Source of the DNA: Granulicatella balaenopterae
GTDB taxonomy: Bacteria > Bacillota > Bacilli > Lactobacillales > Aerococcaceae
Assembly (NCBI RefSeq): GCF_900111135.1
Contig: NZ_FOGF01000003.1
Location: 29,014 to 93,013 of the forward strand
DNA length: 64,000 nt
Direction: 5' to 3'
The position numbers and the translations under genes were made by a program. The notes under the pieces were generated by a model. It searched no databases. It saw only the letters and a program-made list of their open reading frames with translations, and was not told the origin of the DNA. Positions 47,046 to 56,231 of the stretch are shown in pieces (the first letter of the stretch is position 1; each line of letters starts with the position of its first letter).

Positions 47046-50000
47046 TTATTCAACAATTCTAACATTTTCTTGACCAACTATTTTTTCCAATTCATAAGTT
47101 GAATTATTACTTATTTTAATACCTCTGATAAAATTAGGTTTTACAACTTTTTTTTCTCTATTAAGATAGATAAATACAGGTGTGAATCCTGAGTGTTGTT
47201 GAACGATTCGACTGATTTTATCCATTGTTTGTTGATTATAATGGTTTTCATCAATTTTCAAATAACATTTCTTTTTACTTTCTTTCAACATCTCGGCAAT
47301 AATTTCAATAGGGTGTACTTTTTGGATTTGAATTTGCCAATCATTCATTCTATTTTTTGAAACTTTCCCAGTAATCTGAACAAGAGCTTTTTCCTCAAGT
47401 AATTGATAGTATTTGGGATAATCTCTTTGGAATAATACTAAATCAATTGTTCCTGTCGCATCTTGAAGTGTTGCAAATGCCATTGGTTCTCCTTTTTTAG
47501 TACGAATTCTTTTGACTGATGTAATCACCCCTAAGACACTGACTATTTTGGCTTCAAAAATATCATTAATTGTTTGAACTATTCCTGCATCATAAGCTTC
47601 TTGGTACTCTTCTGTTGGATGAGCTGATATGGGGTAACCTAAGAATTCAATTTCTTTGTCGAGCTTTTCTAATAACGAAATTTCGGGCTTAACTTCCATT
47701 TTAGGGAACAGTTCATCATTCACATCTAAAACAAGGTTATCTCCATGTAAGTTCACACTTTCAACTACACCTGGGATAGTTGCAATCAAACTAGCTCGTG
47801 TCTCGCCAAATGAATCTAAGGCGCCAACATACACTAAAGCACTAATCACTTCTTCACGACAATATTTTTTCCCTAATCTAAAACAGAAATCCATAAATCC
47901 GCGGTATTCACCATAATTGGCACGATTTTGAATAATATACATCATTACATCTTTCCTTAAGCCTTTAATGGCCCCCAATCCGGTTATAATCCCTGTATCA
48001 CTTACTGTAAAGTCCATCACACTAGTTTGAATAGATGGTGGTAAGACTCTAACACCCGCTCGTTTGGCTTCTGTTAAATAATCTTGAGCTTTTTTAGAAC
48101 TAGCATTCATCGATTTTAATAAGGCGGCAAAAAATGCGCTTGGATAATTCGCTTTTAAATAGGCTAATTGATAAGCTAACAATGAATAAGCATAAGCATG
48201 TGATTTATTAAAACCATAATTTGCAAAGCGTTCAATATAACGATATACTTCTATAGCTGTTTGTTCTTCATAACCTAAGTTTTTAGCCCCTTCAATAAAG
48301 TGTACTTTTTCCTGTTCAATAACGGCTAATTTTTTCTTACCGATTGCTCGGCGCAAAATATCCGCTTCCCCTAATGAGAAACCAGCAAATTTACAAGCAA
48401 CTTGTAAGACTTGTTCTTGATATACCATAATGCCATAAGTGCTTTCTAAAATTGGTGCTAAATCAGAATTAATATAGCGAATAGTTTCTTTATGATTTTT
48501 ACGCTTGATAAAAGTATCGATTTGCTCCATTGGTCCTGGTCTATACAAGGCATTAACTGCTGCTATATCTTCTAAACTAGACGGTTTTAAGCGTCTTAAG
48601 ACTTGTTTAATCCCATCTGATTCAAATTGGAAAATGCCATTCGTGTAAGCCTCCCCAAATAATTTGAGTGTCTTTTCATCTTGAGGATTAATTTGGTAAA
48701 TATCAATCGCTTCATGATTTATTTTTTTTACAAATTGTAATGCATCATAAAGAATCGTTAAATTTTTTAAGCCTAAGAAATCCATTTTTAATAAGCCAAT
48801 TTTTTCAACATCATTCATTGTATATTGCGTAATTGGTAATTCCCCTTCACGATAGACTAATGGAATATGGTCAACTAATGGACGATCACTAATCACTACT
48901 CCAGCCGCATGCGTTGACATATGACGTGGCAGGCCTTCTATTTTCAATGCTGTTTGATAGATTAATTGATTTCTAGGTGAACGCTCAACAATTTCTCGTA
49001 AAGCACGTGATTGTTGATAAGCTGTAGTTAATTTTATTTTCAATTGATTTGGTACAGCTTTTGACCACTGTGCCATTTCTGTCACTGATAACCCCATCAC
49101 ACGACCAACATCACGCAAGGCTTGTTTAGCTGCTAGAGTTCCAAAAGTAGCAATCTGTGCGACATGGGCTTTCCCGTATTTTTCTAAAACATATTGTAAA
49201 ACTAATTCACGTTTATTATCAGGAAAATCCAAATCAATATCCGGCATGGTAAATCGTTCACGATTAAGGAATCGTTCAAAAATCAAGCCATGTTCTATTG
49301 GGTCTACCTGCGTAATATCTAATGCATAAGCTACTAATGAGCCGGCTGCTGAACCACGCCCCGGACCTGTTTGAATATCTGCTTTATGCGCATAAGCCAT
49401 AATGTCCCAAACAATTAAAAAGTAATCCGAAAAACCCATATCCTCAATCACGGTTAATTCATAGTTCAAGCGCTCTTGATATACTGAATTATTCGCCACT
49501 CCTCGCTGTAGTAAACCTTTTTGACAGACTTCTTTTAAATAACTATTACTTGGAGCATCATTTGGTACTTGGTATTTTGGTAATAAATGTTTATCCATAT
49601 CAATCTCGACTGCTAAATCCTCAATAAAGGCTAGATGGTTCGTGATTAATTCTTTAGCTTTTCTTTCCACAAACATTCGCTTCATGGCATGTGTTTCATG
49701 TAAATAATATGGACCAGTTATTTCTGAGGCATAATTTTGCAATTGTTGTCCTTGATCAATAGCCTCTAATACACGCCAACTAAAATCATCTTCTGTATAC
49801 AAATAAAAAGTAACTTGATGGGCAATTGGTGTAATAGCCAGTTGTTTGGCAATTGGCGCAACCACTTGATAAGCTTTACTATCTACTTGTTGAATGCCTA
49901 TTCCTAATGCTAGTTCAATGGTAGGAAACATCTCTCTTATTGTTGCAAAATACTGGACTAATAATTCTGGTTGGTCAATATAGCGAAGCCATTCAGAATC

Positions 50001-50384
50001 TTTATAGGCTAGTAACACTTTTAAGTTACTGTTTTGCTGGTTTATTTCTTCGATAAATTCCGCATGACAACCTTTTTCTTGATAAATAGTAGATAATTTT
50101 ATTAAACTATGATATCCAGCTTTATTTTTAGCATAGACCATAATTGGTTGCAAAAATTCTTGATGTAAGACTCCCGGTATCGCAAATTCACAACCGATAA
50201 TGGGTCTAATTTGATGGCGTTGACATGTTTGATAAAATTCTAAAGCCCCATGCATCATCCCTTGGTCACTTAACGCTAGTGCATCATACCCAAGCTTTTT
50301 TCCCAACTTTACATATTCATCAATCGCAATGGTACTTTTTAATAATGAATAGGCACTGGCAACCTGTAGTGTTACAAAATTCAT
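47046..50384 (-). CDS. dnaE: DNA polymerase III subunit alpha, DnaE type
   Basis: Replicative polymerase that, in Bacillota, extends RNA primers before PolC takes over. 1112 residues. The N-terminal PHP domain has FVTLQVASAYSLLKSTI and ALSDQGMMHG. The polymerase core has the catalytic acidic motif MPDIDLDFPDNKRE, plus GPGRGSAAGSLVAYAL and NALYRPGPMEQIDTFI. The HhH and C-terminal OB domains follow (IVSVLGVITSVKRIRTKKGEPMAF split over two strands). The ATG at 50384 lies 6 bases after GGAGG. Transcribed divergently from tRNA-Leu. Confidence 0.95.
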   Translation of the reverse strand: MNFVTLQVASAYSLLKSTIAIDEYVKLGKKLGYDALALSDQGMMHGALEFYQTCQRHQIRPIIGCEFAIPGVLHQEFLQPIMVYAKNKAGYHSLIKLSTIYQEKGCHAEFIEEINQQNSNLKVLLAYKDSEWLRYIDQPELLVQYFATIREMFPTIELALGIGIQQVDSKAYQVVAPIAKQLAITPIAHQVTFYLYTEDDFSWRVLEAIDQGQQLQNYASEITGPYYLHETHAMKRMFVERKAKELITNHLAFIEDLAVEIDMDKHLLPKYQVPNDAPSNSYLKEVCQKGLLQRGVANNSVYQERLNYELTVIEDMGFSDYFLIVWDIMAYAHKADIQTGPGRGSAAGSLVAYALDITQVDPIEHGLIFERFLNRERFTMPDIDLDFPDNKRELVLQYVLEKYGKAHVAQIATFGTLAAKQALRDVGRVMGLSVTEMAQWSKAVPNQLKIKLTTAYQQSRALREIVERSPRNQLIYQTALKIEGLPRHMSTHAAGVVISDRPLVDHIPLVYREGELPITQYTMNDVEKIGLLKMDFLGLKNLTILYDALQFVKKINHEAIDIYQINPQDEKTLKLFGEAYTNGIFQFESDGIKQVLRRLKPSSLEDIAAVNALYRPGPMEQIDTFIKRKNHKETIRYINSDLAPILESTYGIMVYQEQVLQVACKFAGFSLGEADILRRAIGKKKLAVIEQEKVHFIEGAKNLGYEEQTAIEVYRYIERFANYGFNKSHAYAYSLLAYQLAYLKANYPSAFFAALLKSMNASSKKAQDYLTEAKRAGVRVLPPSIQTSVMDFTVSDTGIITGLGAIKGLRKDVMMYIIQNRANYGEYRGFMDFCFRLGKKYCREEVISALVYVGALDSFGETRASLIATIPGVVESVNLHGDNLVLDVNDELFPKMEVKPEISLLEKLDKEIEFLGYPISAHPTEEYQEAYDAGIVQTINDIFEAKIVSVLGVITSVKRIRTKKGEPMAFATLQDATGTIDLVLFQRDYPKYYQLLEEKALVQITGKVSKNRMNDWQIQIQKVHPIEIIAEMLKESKKKCYLKIDENHYNQQTMDKISRIVQQHSGFTPVFIYLNREKKVVKPNFIRGIKISNNSTYELEKIVGQENVRIVE

Positions 50385-50540
50385 ATACATCCTCCTTCCT
50401 TCTCTTTTTAATGAGATTCTGTATTATTATTATAGCCTTTATACTAGTAATACTCAATTCATTCTGAGAAGCTTATCATTACTTAAGACATCATTCGTCA
50501 TGTTATTTTCTTTTTCTTATAAGTATTTCAGATTTAGCAA

Positions 50541-50570
50541 TTGACAATAATCAATGAAGAATGCTATTCT
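50541..50570 (+). promoter_or_regulatory. Predicted tRNA-Leu promoter
   Basis: Consensus -35 TTGACA (50541-50546), 18-base spacer and -10 TATTCT (50565-50570), 13 bases before the tRNA. Confidence 0.75.
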
Positions 50571-50582
50571 AATGGTGAACTT

Positions 50583-50665
50583 GCGGCTATGGCGGAATGG
50601 CAGACGCACTATCTTGAGGGGGTAGTGGGAGTAATCCCGTGGAAGTTCGAGTCTTCTTAGCCGCA
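50583..50665 (+). tRNA. tRNA-Leu (anticodon GAG)
   Basis: 83 bases. Acceptor stem GCGGCTA/TAGCCGC, D arm GCG/CGC, anticodon stem CTATC/GGTAG with loop TTGAGGG (anticodon GAG at 50616-50618, reads CUC and CUU), long class II variable arm GGGA/TCCC, and T arm GGAAG-TTCGAGT-CTTCT. The discriminator is A, and CCA is not encoded. Confidence 0.95.
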
Positions 50666-50675
50666 TCCTGTTTTC

Positions 50676-50725
50676 AAAAAAGCACATTAGCAGTCACATT
50701 TTGTGAATTACTAGTGTGCTTTTTC
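50676..50725. terminator. Bidirectional terminator between tRNA-Leu and tex
   Basis: AAAAAAGCACA...TGTGCTTTTT with a following partial TTAG/CTAG extension; A and T tracts at both ends serve the convergent genes. Confidence 0.85.
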
Positions 50726-50731
50726 TATTGA

Positions 50732-52927
50732 TTATTTTTCTTCTGGTTGAATCATTGTTAAAGCAATACGATTTTTTGCAGTATCAATATCTACTACCCA
50801 CACTTTGACAATATCCCCAACAGCAACAATATCTGATGGGTGTTTGACAAAAGATTTTGTTAAGCGAGAAATATGGACTAAACCATCTTGTTTTACGCCA
50901 ATATCAACAAATGCTCCAAAATCAACTACATTGCGAACAGTTCCTTCTAATTCCATACCGACTTGTAAATCATCCATTGTTAAGACATCATTTCGTAAAA
51001 TTGGTCCCGCTACTTCATCTCTAGGGTCACGTCCTGGTTTGGTTAGTCCTTGTAATAATAATTCATACGTTTCCTTCCCAATAGCTAACTCTTCTACAAC
51101 TGAAGCTCTATCTAATTGTTGTAGTGCCTCTTGTGCTTTTTGAGTACCTACTTCTCTTAAACCAACCGAAGCCTTCTCTAATATTGCTTTTGCTTCTTGG
51201 TAAGATTCTGGATGAATTTCCGTACTATCTAAAATATTATCGCCATCTAGAATGCGTAAAAATCCTATTGCTTGTTCATAGGCTTTCGGTCCTAAACGTG
51301 GAACTTTTTTCAATTCTTGACGTTTGGTAAATTTACCATTCTCATCGCGATAAGTCACAATATTGTTAGCGGTTGTCTTTGTTAAACCAGCAATATGAGC
51401 TAATAAGATGGCACTAGCAGTATTCACATCTACCCCAACTTGGTTTACAGCCGTTTCAACAACAAAATCTAATTGATGATCTAATTCTTTTTGTGAGACA
51501 TCATGTTGGTATTGTCCAACTCCAACTGCTTTTGGATCAATTTTTACTAATTCAGCTAAAGGGTCTTGTAATCGACGAGCGATACTAACTGCGGAACGTT
51601 CTTCTACTTGATAGTCAGGAAATTCTAAGCGAGCAACCTCACTAGCTGAATAGACTGATGCTCCTGCTTCACTAACAATTGTATAGACAATCGGTACGTT
51701 CATTTCTTTAATTTGTTTGGCAACAAATTGTTCTGATTCTCGACTTGCGGTTCCATTCCCAATTGCAATCATTGTTACCCCATATTTTTTAACAAACTCT
51801 TGGAATAACGCTGCTGCTTGTTGACGTTGATGTGGTTTTCCACCTTTATGTGGGTAGATAACTGTTTTTCCTAATACTTTCCCTGTTTCATCAATGACAG
51901 CTAATTTACAACCGGTACGATAAGCTGGGTCTAAGCCTAAAATAATTTGTTCTTTCATTGGCGCTTGTAATAAAAGATTTTTTAAGTTCTCACCAAATAT
52001 ATGAATAGCTTGTTGTTCGGCTTTTTCTGATAATTCATTACGGATTTCACGCTCAATAGCTGGACCAATAAAGCGTTTATAGCTATCTTCAATGGCTTTT
52101 TCAATATATGGTGCAGCAGGTGACGTTCTTTCTTTAATGACTTCTGCTTTAATTGTTTCTAATACACCACTAACATCAATTACAATCCCTACACGTATAA
52201 TCTCCTCTTTTTCTGCACGATTTAATGCTAAAACACGGTGCGGAACAATTGATTTAACTGGCTCTTCATACTCATAATACATCTCATAAATATTCGTTTG
52301 ATCATCATTACTATTCTTAACTGTTGATACTATACGGCCATATTGACGTGTGTAATTCCTTAGTTTTGTACGGTAATTTGCATTATCACTAATCATTTCG
52401 GCAATAATTTCATGTACGCCATCTAAGGCATCTTCTAATGATTTGACGTCTTTTTCTTCATTTATAAATTCAGCTGCTTTTTCCATGATATCTGCATGGT
52501 GAGGTGTAGTTAGTAGCCAATTTGCTAAAGGTTCTAAGCCTTTTTCCTTAGCTATCGTTGCTTTAGTGCGACGTTTTTGTTTATAAGGACGATATAAATC
52601 TTCTAGGCGTGTTAAAGTTGTTGCTTTTTGAATCTCTTGTTCTAATTGGTCAGTTAATTTATCTTGTTCTAAAATTTTACGAATAACTTCATCTTTACGC
52701 TTCACTAAATTTTCTAAATATTGTTGTCGCTCTTCAATTTGTCTAATGTGCACTTCATTTAAAGAATTGGTTTGGTCTTTACGGTATCGAGCAATAAAAG
52801 GTACGGTATTGCCTTCTTGTAATAAGCTTAATACAGTGTCAATTTGTTTTGGTGAAAATTGTGTTAATTCTTTTTTTACCAACACTATTGAACGTTGACG
52901 CTCTGTTAGTTGATTATTTTCTGTCAT
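50732..52927 (-). CDS. tex: RNA-binding transcription accessory protein Tex
   Basis: 731 residues. The N-terminal Tex/Spt6 helical region has TVPFIARYRKD and EDLYRPYKQKRRTKA. A YqgF-like RNase H fold has LGLDPAYRTGCKLAVID, then helix-hairpin-helix repeats (KTTANNIVTYRDENGKF) and a C-terminal S1 domain (VGMELEGTVRNVVDFGAFVD). The protein affects transcription or RNA decay and stress survival in several bacteria; the exact role is unclear. Upstream, the divergent purine permease gene begins after 246 bases. Confidence 0.94.
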   Translation of the reverse strand: MTENNQLTERQRSIVLVKKELTQFSPKQIDTVLSLLQEGNTVPFIARYRKDQTNSLNEVHIRQIEERQQYLENLVKRKDEVIRKILEQDKLTDQLEQEIQKATTLTRLEDLYRPYKQKRRTKATIAKEKGLEPLANWLLTTPHHADIMEKAAEFINEEKDVKSLEDALDGVHEIIAEMISDNANYRTKLRNYTRQYGRIVSTVKNSNDDQTNIYEMYYEYEEPVKSIVPHRVLALNRAEKEEIIRVGIVIDVSGVLETIKAEVIKERTSPAAPYIEKAIEDSYKRFIGPAIEREIRNELSEKAEQQAIHIFGENLKNLLLQAPMKEQIILGLDPAYRTGCKLAVIDETGKVLGKTVIYPHKGGKPHQRQQAAALFQEFVKKYGVTMIAIGNGTASRESEQFVAKQIKEMNVPIVYTIVSEAGASVYSASEVARLEFPDYQVEERSAVSIARRLQDPLAELVKIDPKAVGVGQYQHDVSQKELDHQLDFVVETAVNQVGVDVNTASAILLAHIAGLTKTTANNIVTYRDENGKFTKRQELKKVPRLGPKAYEQAIGFLRILDGDNILDSTEIHPESYQEAKAILEKASVGLREVGTQKAQEALQQLDRASVVEELAIGKETYELLLQGLTKPGRDPRDEVAGPILRNDVLTMDDLQVGMELEGTVRNVVDFGAFVDIGVKQDGLVHISRLTKSFVKHPSDIVAVGDIVKVWVVDIDTAKNRIALTMIQPEEK

Positions 52928-53031
52928 AAAATCGCTCCTTTTTTCAAATTCCTATTTATTTTACCACTATTCTCCCTAATCTTCATCCTAAAACCTCCAA
53001 AGTTGTAAAATGCCCATCTGTTTTAACCTTA

Positions 53032-53073
53032 TTCACGAACGATTATAAATTTTATTTATTTAACGTTCATTTT
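53032..53073. promoter_or_regulatory. Paired PurR boxes upstream of the hypoxanthine/guanine permease
   Basis: CACGAACGATT with CGAA at 53036-53039 faces AACGTTCAT with TTCA at 53066-53069. The gap is 26 bases, as before pbuX. The second box has A in place of the final G. The pair ends a few bases before the -35. Confidence 0.65.
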
Positions 53074-53077
53074 TATA

Positions 53078-53106
53078 TTGATTTATCATTGTTTTATACG
53101 TATACT
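53078..53106 (+). promoter_or_regulatory. Predicted purine permease promoter
   Basis: TTGATT (53078-53083), 17-base spacer, TATACT (53101-53106). The leader to the ATG is about 60 bases and shows no purine riboswitch signature. Confidence 0.65.
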
Positions 53107-53173
53107 GTAGGTGTCGACAAATGAATAACCGAAAGTAATCTATTTTTTATTAAAAAGGAGAGATTTATTTATA

Positions 53174-54634
53174 ATGGACAAGTTTTTCGAACTAAAAAAA
53201 CATAATACTACTGTTTCTACCGAGGTAATGGCTGGGTTAACGACCTTTTTCGCCATGTCTTATATTATTTTTGTTAATCCAAGTATTTTAAGTTTAACTG
53301 GCATGCCTTTTCAAGCAGTCTTTTTATCCACCATCATCGCAACAGTCGTTAGTACACTGATTATGGGGTTATTTGCCAATGTACCTTATGCTTTAGCGCC
53401 TGGAATGGGTTTAAATGCTTTCTTTACTTTTACAGTTGTTTTTGGATTAGGATTTAGTTGGCAAGAAGCTTTAGCAATGGTTTTTATTTGCGGTATGTTC
53501 AATGTTTTTATTACAGTTACAAAAGTTCGTAAAATGATTATTAAAGCCATCCCCCTTAGTTTACAACATGCGATTGGTGGTGGGATTGGTATTTTCGTAG
53601 CTTATATCGGGATTAAAAATGCGAATCTATTAAACTTTTTATCAAATGATGCCTCTATTATCTCTATTAATAATGCTAGTTATACTGCTACTACCCCTTA
53701 TCCTGATGGTGTCTTCTCAGTTGTATCAAATGGAGGGATTGTTCCGTCATTAGTGAATTTTACGCAACCTGATACATTGCTTGCTATTATTGGTTTATTC
53801 TTAACAGTAATCTTACTGATAAAAAATGTGAAGGGGGCCATTTTAATTGGTATTCTATTAACCACTTTACTAGGGATACCAATGGGAGTGGTGGATGTAT
53901 CGACAATTGATTGGACCAATAACTCTCTTGGAAGTGCCTTTAGCGATTTGAAAGTAACTTTCTTAGCTGCTTTTGGTTCTGAAGGGATGGGCTCCTTATT
54001 CTCAGACGTTGCCAAACTTCCCTTAGTTTTAATGACTATTTTTGCTTTTAGCTTATCAGATACTTTTGATACATTGGGAACGTTTATTGGAACTGGACGG
54101 AAGACAGGTATCTTTTCAGCAGAAGATGAGCGTATGTTAGAAAATGGTTCAGGATTCAGCTCTAAAATGGATAAAGCTTTATTCGCCGATGCAATCGGTA
54201 CTTCAATTGGTGCTATCTTTGGTACTTCTAATACAACCACCTATGTCGAAAGTGCAGCCGGTATTGCAGCGGGAGGAAGAACTGGTTTAACAGCAGTCGT
54301 AACAGCAGGATTATTTTTACTATCCACTTTATTAGCACCTATTGTTAGTATTGTACCTGCAGCAGCAACAGCACCAGCCTTAATCATAGTTGGTATTATG
54401 ATGCTATCGTCATTTACTGATGTTCAATGGGATAACTTAGAAGAAGCTGTTCCTGCCTTTTTCGCTGGTATCTTTATGGCTTTATGTTATAGTATTTCAT
54501 ATGGGATTGCAGCAGGGTTTATTTTCTATTGTTTAATTAAAGTAATTACCGGTAAAAGACATGATATCCACCCGATTCTTTGGTTAGCAACCTTCTTATT
54601 TATTCTTAATTTTATTATCCTAGCCTTTATCTAA
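53174..54634 (+). CDS. pbuG: Hypoxanthine/guanine permease (AzgA-type NCS2)
   Basis: Purine uptake across the cytoplasmic membrane; 486 residues with about 12-14 hydrophobic segments. AzgA-family motifs are clear: EVMAGLTTFFAMSYIIFVNP near residue 18, ALAPGMGLNAFF near 74, FSLSDTFDTLGTFIGTG near 293 and GTSNTTTYVESAAGIAAGGRT near 350. It resembles B. subtilis PbuG/PbuO. AAGGAG precedes the ATG, 10 bases away. It is single and has its own terminator. Confidence 0.9.
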   Translation: MDKFFELKKHNTTVSTEVMAGLTTFFAMSYIIFVNPSILSLTGMPFQAVFLSTIIATVVSTLIMGLFANVPYALAPGMGLNAFFTFTVVFGLGFSWQEALAMVFICGMFNVFITVTKVRKMIIKAIPLSLQHAIGGGIGIFVAYIGIKNANLLNFLSNDASIISINNASYTATTPYPDGVFSVVSNGGIVPSLVNFTQPDTLLAIIGLFLTVILLIKNVKGAILIGILLTTLLGIPMGVVDVSTIDWTNNSLGSAFSDLKVTFLAAFGSEGMGSLFSDVAKLPLVLMTIFAFSLSDTFDTLGTFIGTGRKTGIFSAEDERMLENGSGFSSKMDKALFADAIGTSIGAIFGTSNTTTYVESAAGIAAGGRTGLTAVVTAGLFLLSTLLAPIVSIVPAAATAPALIIVGIMMLSSFTDVQWDNLEEAVPAFFAGIFMALCYSISYGIAAGFIFYCLIKVITGKRHDIHPILWLATFLFILNFIILAFI

Positions 54635-54638
54635 TACA

Positions 54639-54683
54639 AAAAATCGCTAGTAAACTGATTCTTACTGTTCACTAGCGATTTTT
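54639..54683 (+). terminator. Terminator after the purine permease gene
   Basis: AAAATCGCTAGT/ACTAGCGATTTTT stem with a 19-base loop and T run. Confidence 0.9.
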
Positions 54684-54688
54684 AATAT

Positions 54689-54727
54689 AAAAAAGCATCG
54701 CACGGGGACACGGTTGTACGATGCTTT
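54689..54727 (-). terminator. Terminator after pepC
   Basis: AAAGCATCG/CGATGCTTT stem (54719-54727 with 54692-54700) with additional inner pairing and a U run on the minus strand. Confidence 0.88.
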
Positions 54728-54751
54728 CCATAAACAAATTTAATAAATGTA

Positions 54752-56077
54752 TTAAGCTAATGAGCCCATTGGATCCCATGGTGCTAATACGATTGGTTCT
54801 TCGTTAAACGCTTTTAATTGTTCTTCTGTTAAATAGTCTTTTTTAATAACGATTTGGTAAGTGTATTCATCCATCCATTCGTCTGACATGACGAAGAATC
54901 CTTTATCACCAATCTTATCTCCCCAACTATTTTCAACTTTCCATTTAGTTGATTTGCCGTCAACAATATCAACACCAGTTAATACCATTGCGTGAGTCAT
55001 TAAGCTTTCACCGAATTCTAAACGTTCAGCTTTAGTAGTTGTGAAGTCTACATCGAATAAGTTTTCAACATCGAATGTATCCATTGCCATAATACCAGCT
55101 TTACGATCTGATGATTGACCTACATCACAACCATACCAAATTGATTCGCCATCTTTTAATTGTTTGATGGCTAAATCTTTGAAAGTTTCCATATCAACGT
55201 TTAAGTATTTCACTTCACGTCCACCAACGACATTCCCTAACATATCTACTGTAAATGAGCGATTAAATGGTTTGTCTTTTGTTGGAGCATTAATTACTGA
55301 AACATAATCATCTAAGTTAATTCCTACAAATTGTTTAAAGAATGTTTGTGGTGTTAAATCTTTAACACAGTGATATTCTTTTTCACTATCACGATATTCA
55401 AAATCAAATGTTTCTGGAGGTGTACCTAATGATACTGATAAAATTTGGTAAATTTCTTCCATCATTTGTTTACGTGTTGCAGCGATTTCTTCTTCAGTCG
55501 CATTATCTTTTACTAAGCGACGTAAAATCATTGCATCTTTACGTAATTTTTTGTTTAAATATGAGTTTAAAACAGAGCTAGCTGAACTACTTACGCTTTC
55601 AGGCATAACTGTTTTTGGAACAACGCCATATTTATCGAAAATTGAGACGATCATATCCCATTGTCCACCATCTTGTTGTGGTGTTTGTAATAAGAAACTT
55701 ACCTCACGACTTGTTACTTCTTGATTAGCTGTTTTTAAAATATTTTCATGGAAATAATTAGCTTTTTCATATTTATCCCAGAAAAATGTATAACTTTGTG
55801 ATAACTCAAATTCTTTTAAGTTATGAGATTTTAATAATTTATGACGGAAAGTATTTAACGCCGCAAACATCCAACAACGTCCAGAAGCTTTTTGGTTAGC
55901 AACTGCTCCTACTTCCACATCTACTGAGAATACTGGTACATTACTTACTGCCGCTTCTACTGTTTGGCAACTTTCATGAATCCCATTTCGTACGGCACTT
56001 TTTTGAACAGCAAGATTTTTCTTATCTTGTGTAAAGCCATTTCTAAATTCTTTTGTCATTTCTTTTTCTAATTCCAT
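54752..56077 (-). CDS. pepC: Aminopeptidase C (bleomycin hydrolase family)
   Basis: Cytoplasmic cysteine peptidase (family C1B) that trims peptides from their N-termini; 441 residues. The papain-like triad is visible: Cys68 in QKASGRCWMFAALN, His362 in THAMVLTGV and Asn383 in VENSWGDKIG. The C-terminal tail PWDPMGSLA occupies the active-site cleft in this family and gives the aminopeptidase mode. It is a monocistronic gene bounded by terminators, with AAAGGTGG 7 bases before the ATG. Confidence 0.95.
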   Translation of the reverse strand: MELEKEMTKEFRNGFTQDKKNLAVQKSAVRNGIHESCQTVEAAVSNVPVFSVDVEVGAVANQKASGRCWMFAALNTFRHKLLKSHNLKEFELSQSYTFFWDKYEKANYFHENILKTANQEVTSREVSFLLQTPQQDGGQWDMIVSIFDKYGVVPKTVMPESVSSSASSVLNSYLNKKLRKDAMILRRLVKDNATEEEIAATRKQMMEEIYQILSVSLGTPPETFDFEYRDSEKEYHCVKDLTPQTFFKQFVGINLDDYVSVINAPTKDKPFNRSFTVDMLGNVVGGREVKYLNVDMETFKDLAIKQLKDGESIWYGCDVGQSSDRKAGIMAMDTFDVENLFDVDFTTTKAERLEFGESLMTHAMVLTGVDIVDGKSTKWKVENSWGDKIGDKGFFVMSDEWMDEYTYQIVIKKDYLTEEQLKAFNEEPIVLAPWDPMGSLA

Positions 56078-56194
56078 TAATTTTCCACCTTTCTTTCATC
56101 CTGTTATAGTCGATTATACTACTCTTTTTAAATTTGGCAACCCTTATTTTCATGTTTTTTTAATCTTTTCGGTATATCTAAACTTTTTTGCTGT

Positions 56195-56224
56195 AAAAAA
56201 AGAGCGACACAAGGCCACTCTTTT
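56195..56224 (-). terminator. Terminator after the antiporter gene
   Basis: AAAGAGTG/CGCTCTTT stem with one G-U pair and a run of seven U on the minus strand. Confidence 0.85.
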
Positions 56225-56231
56225 GTATTTA

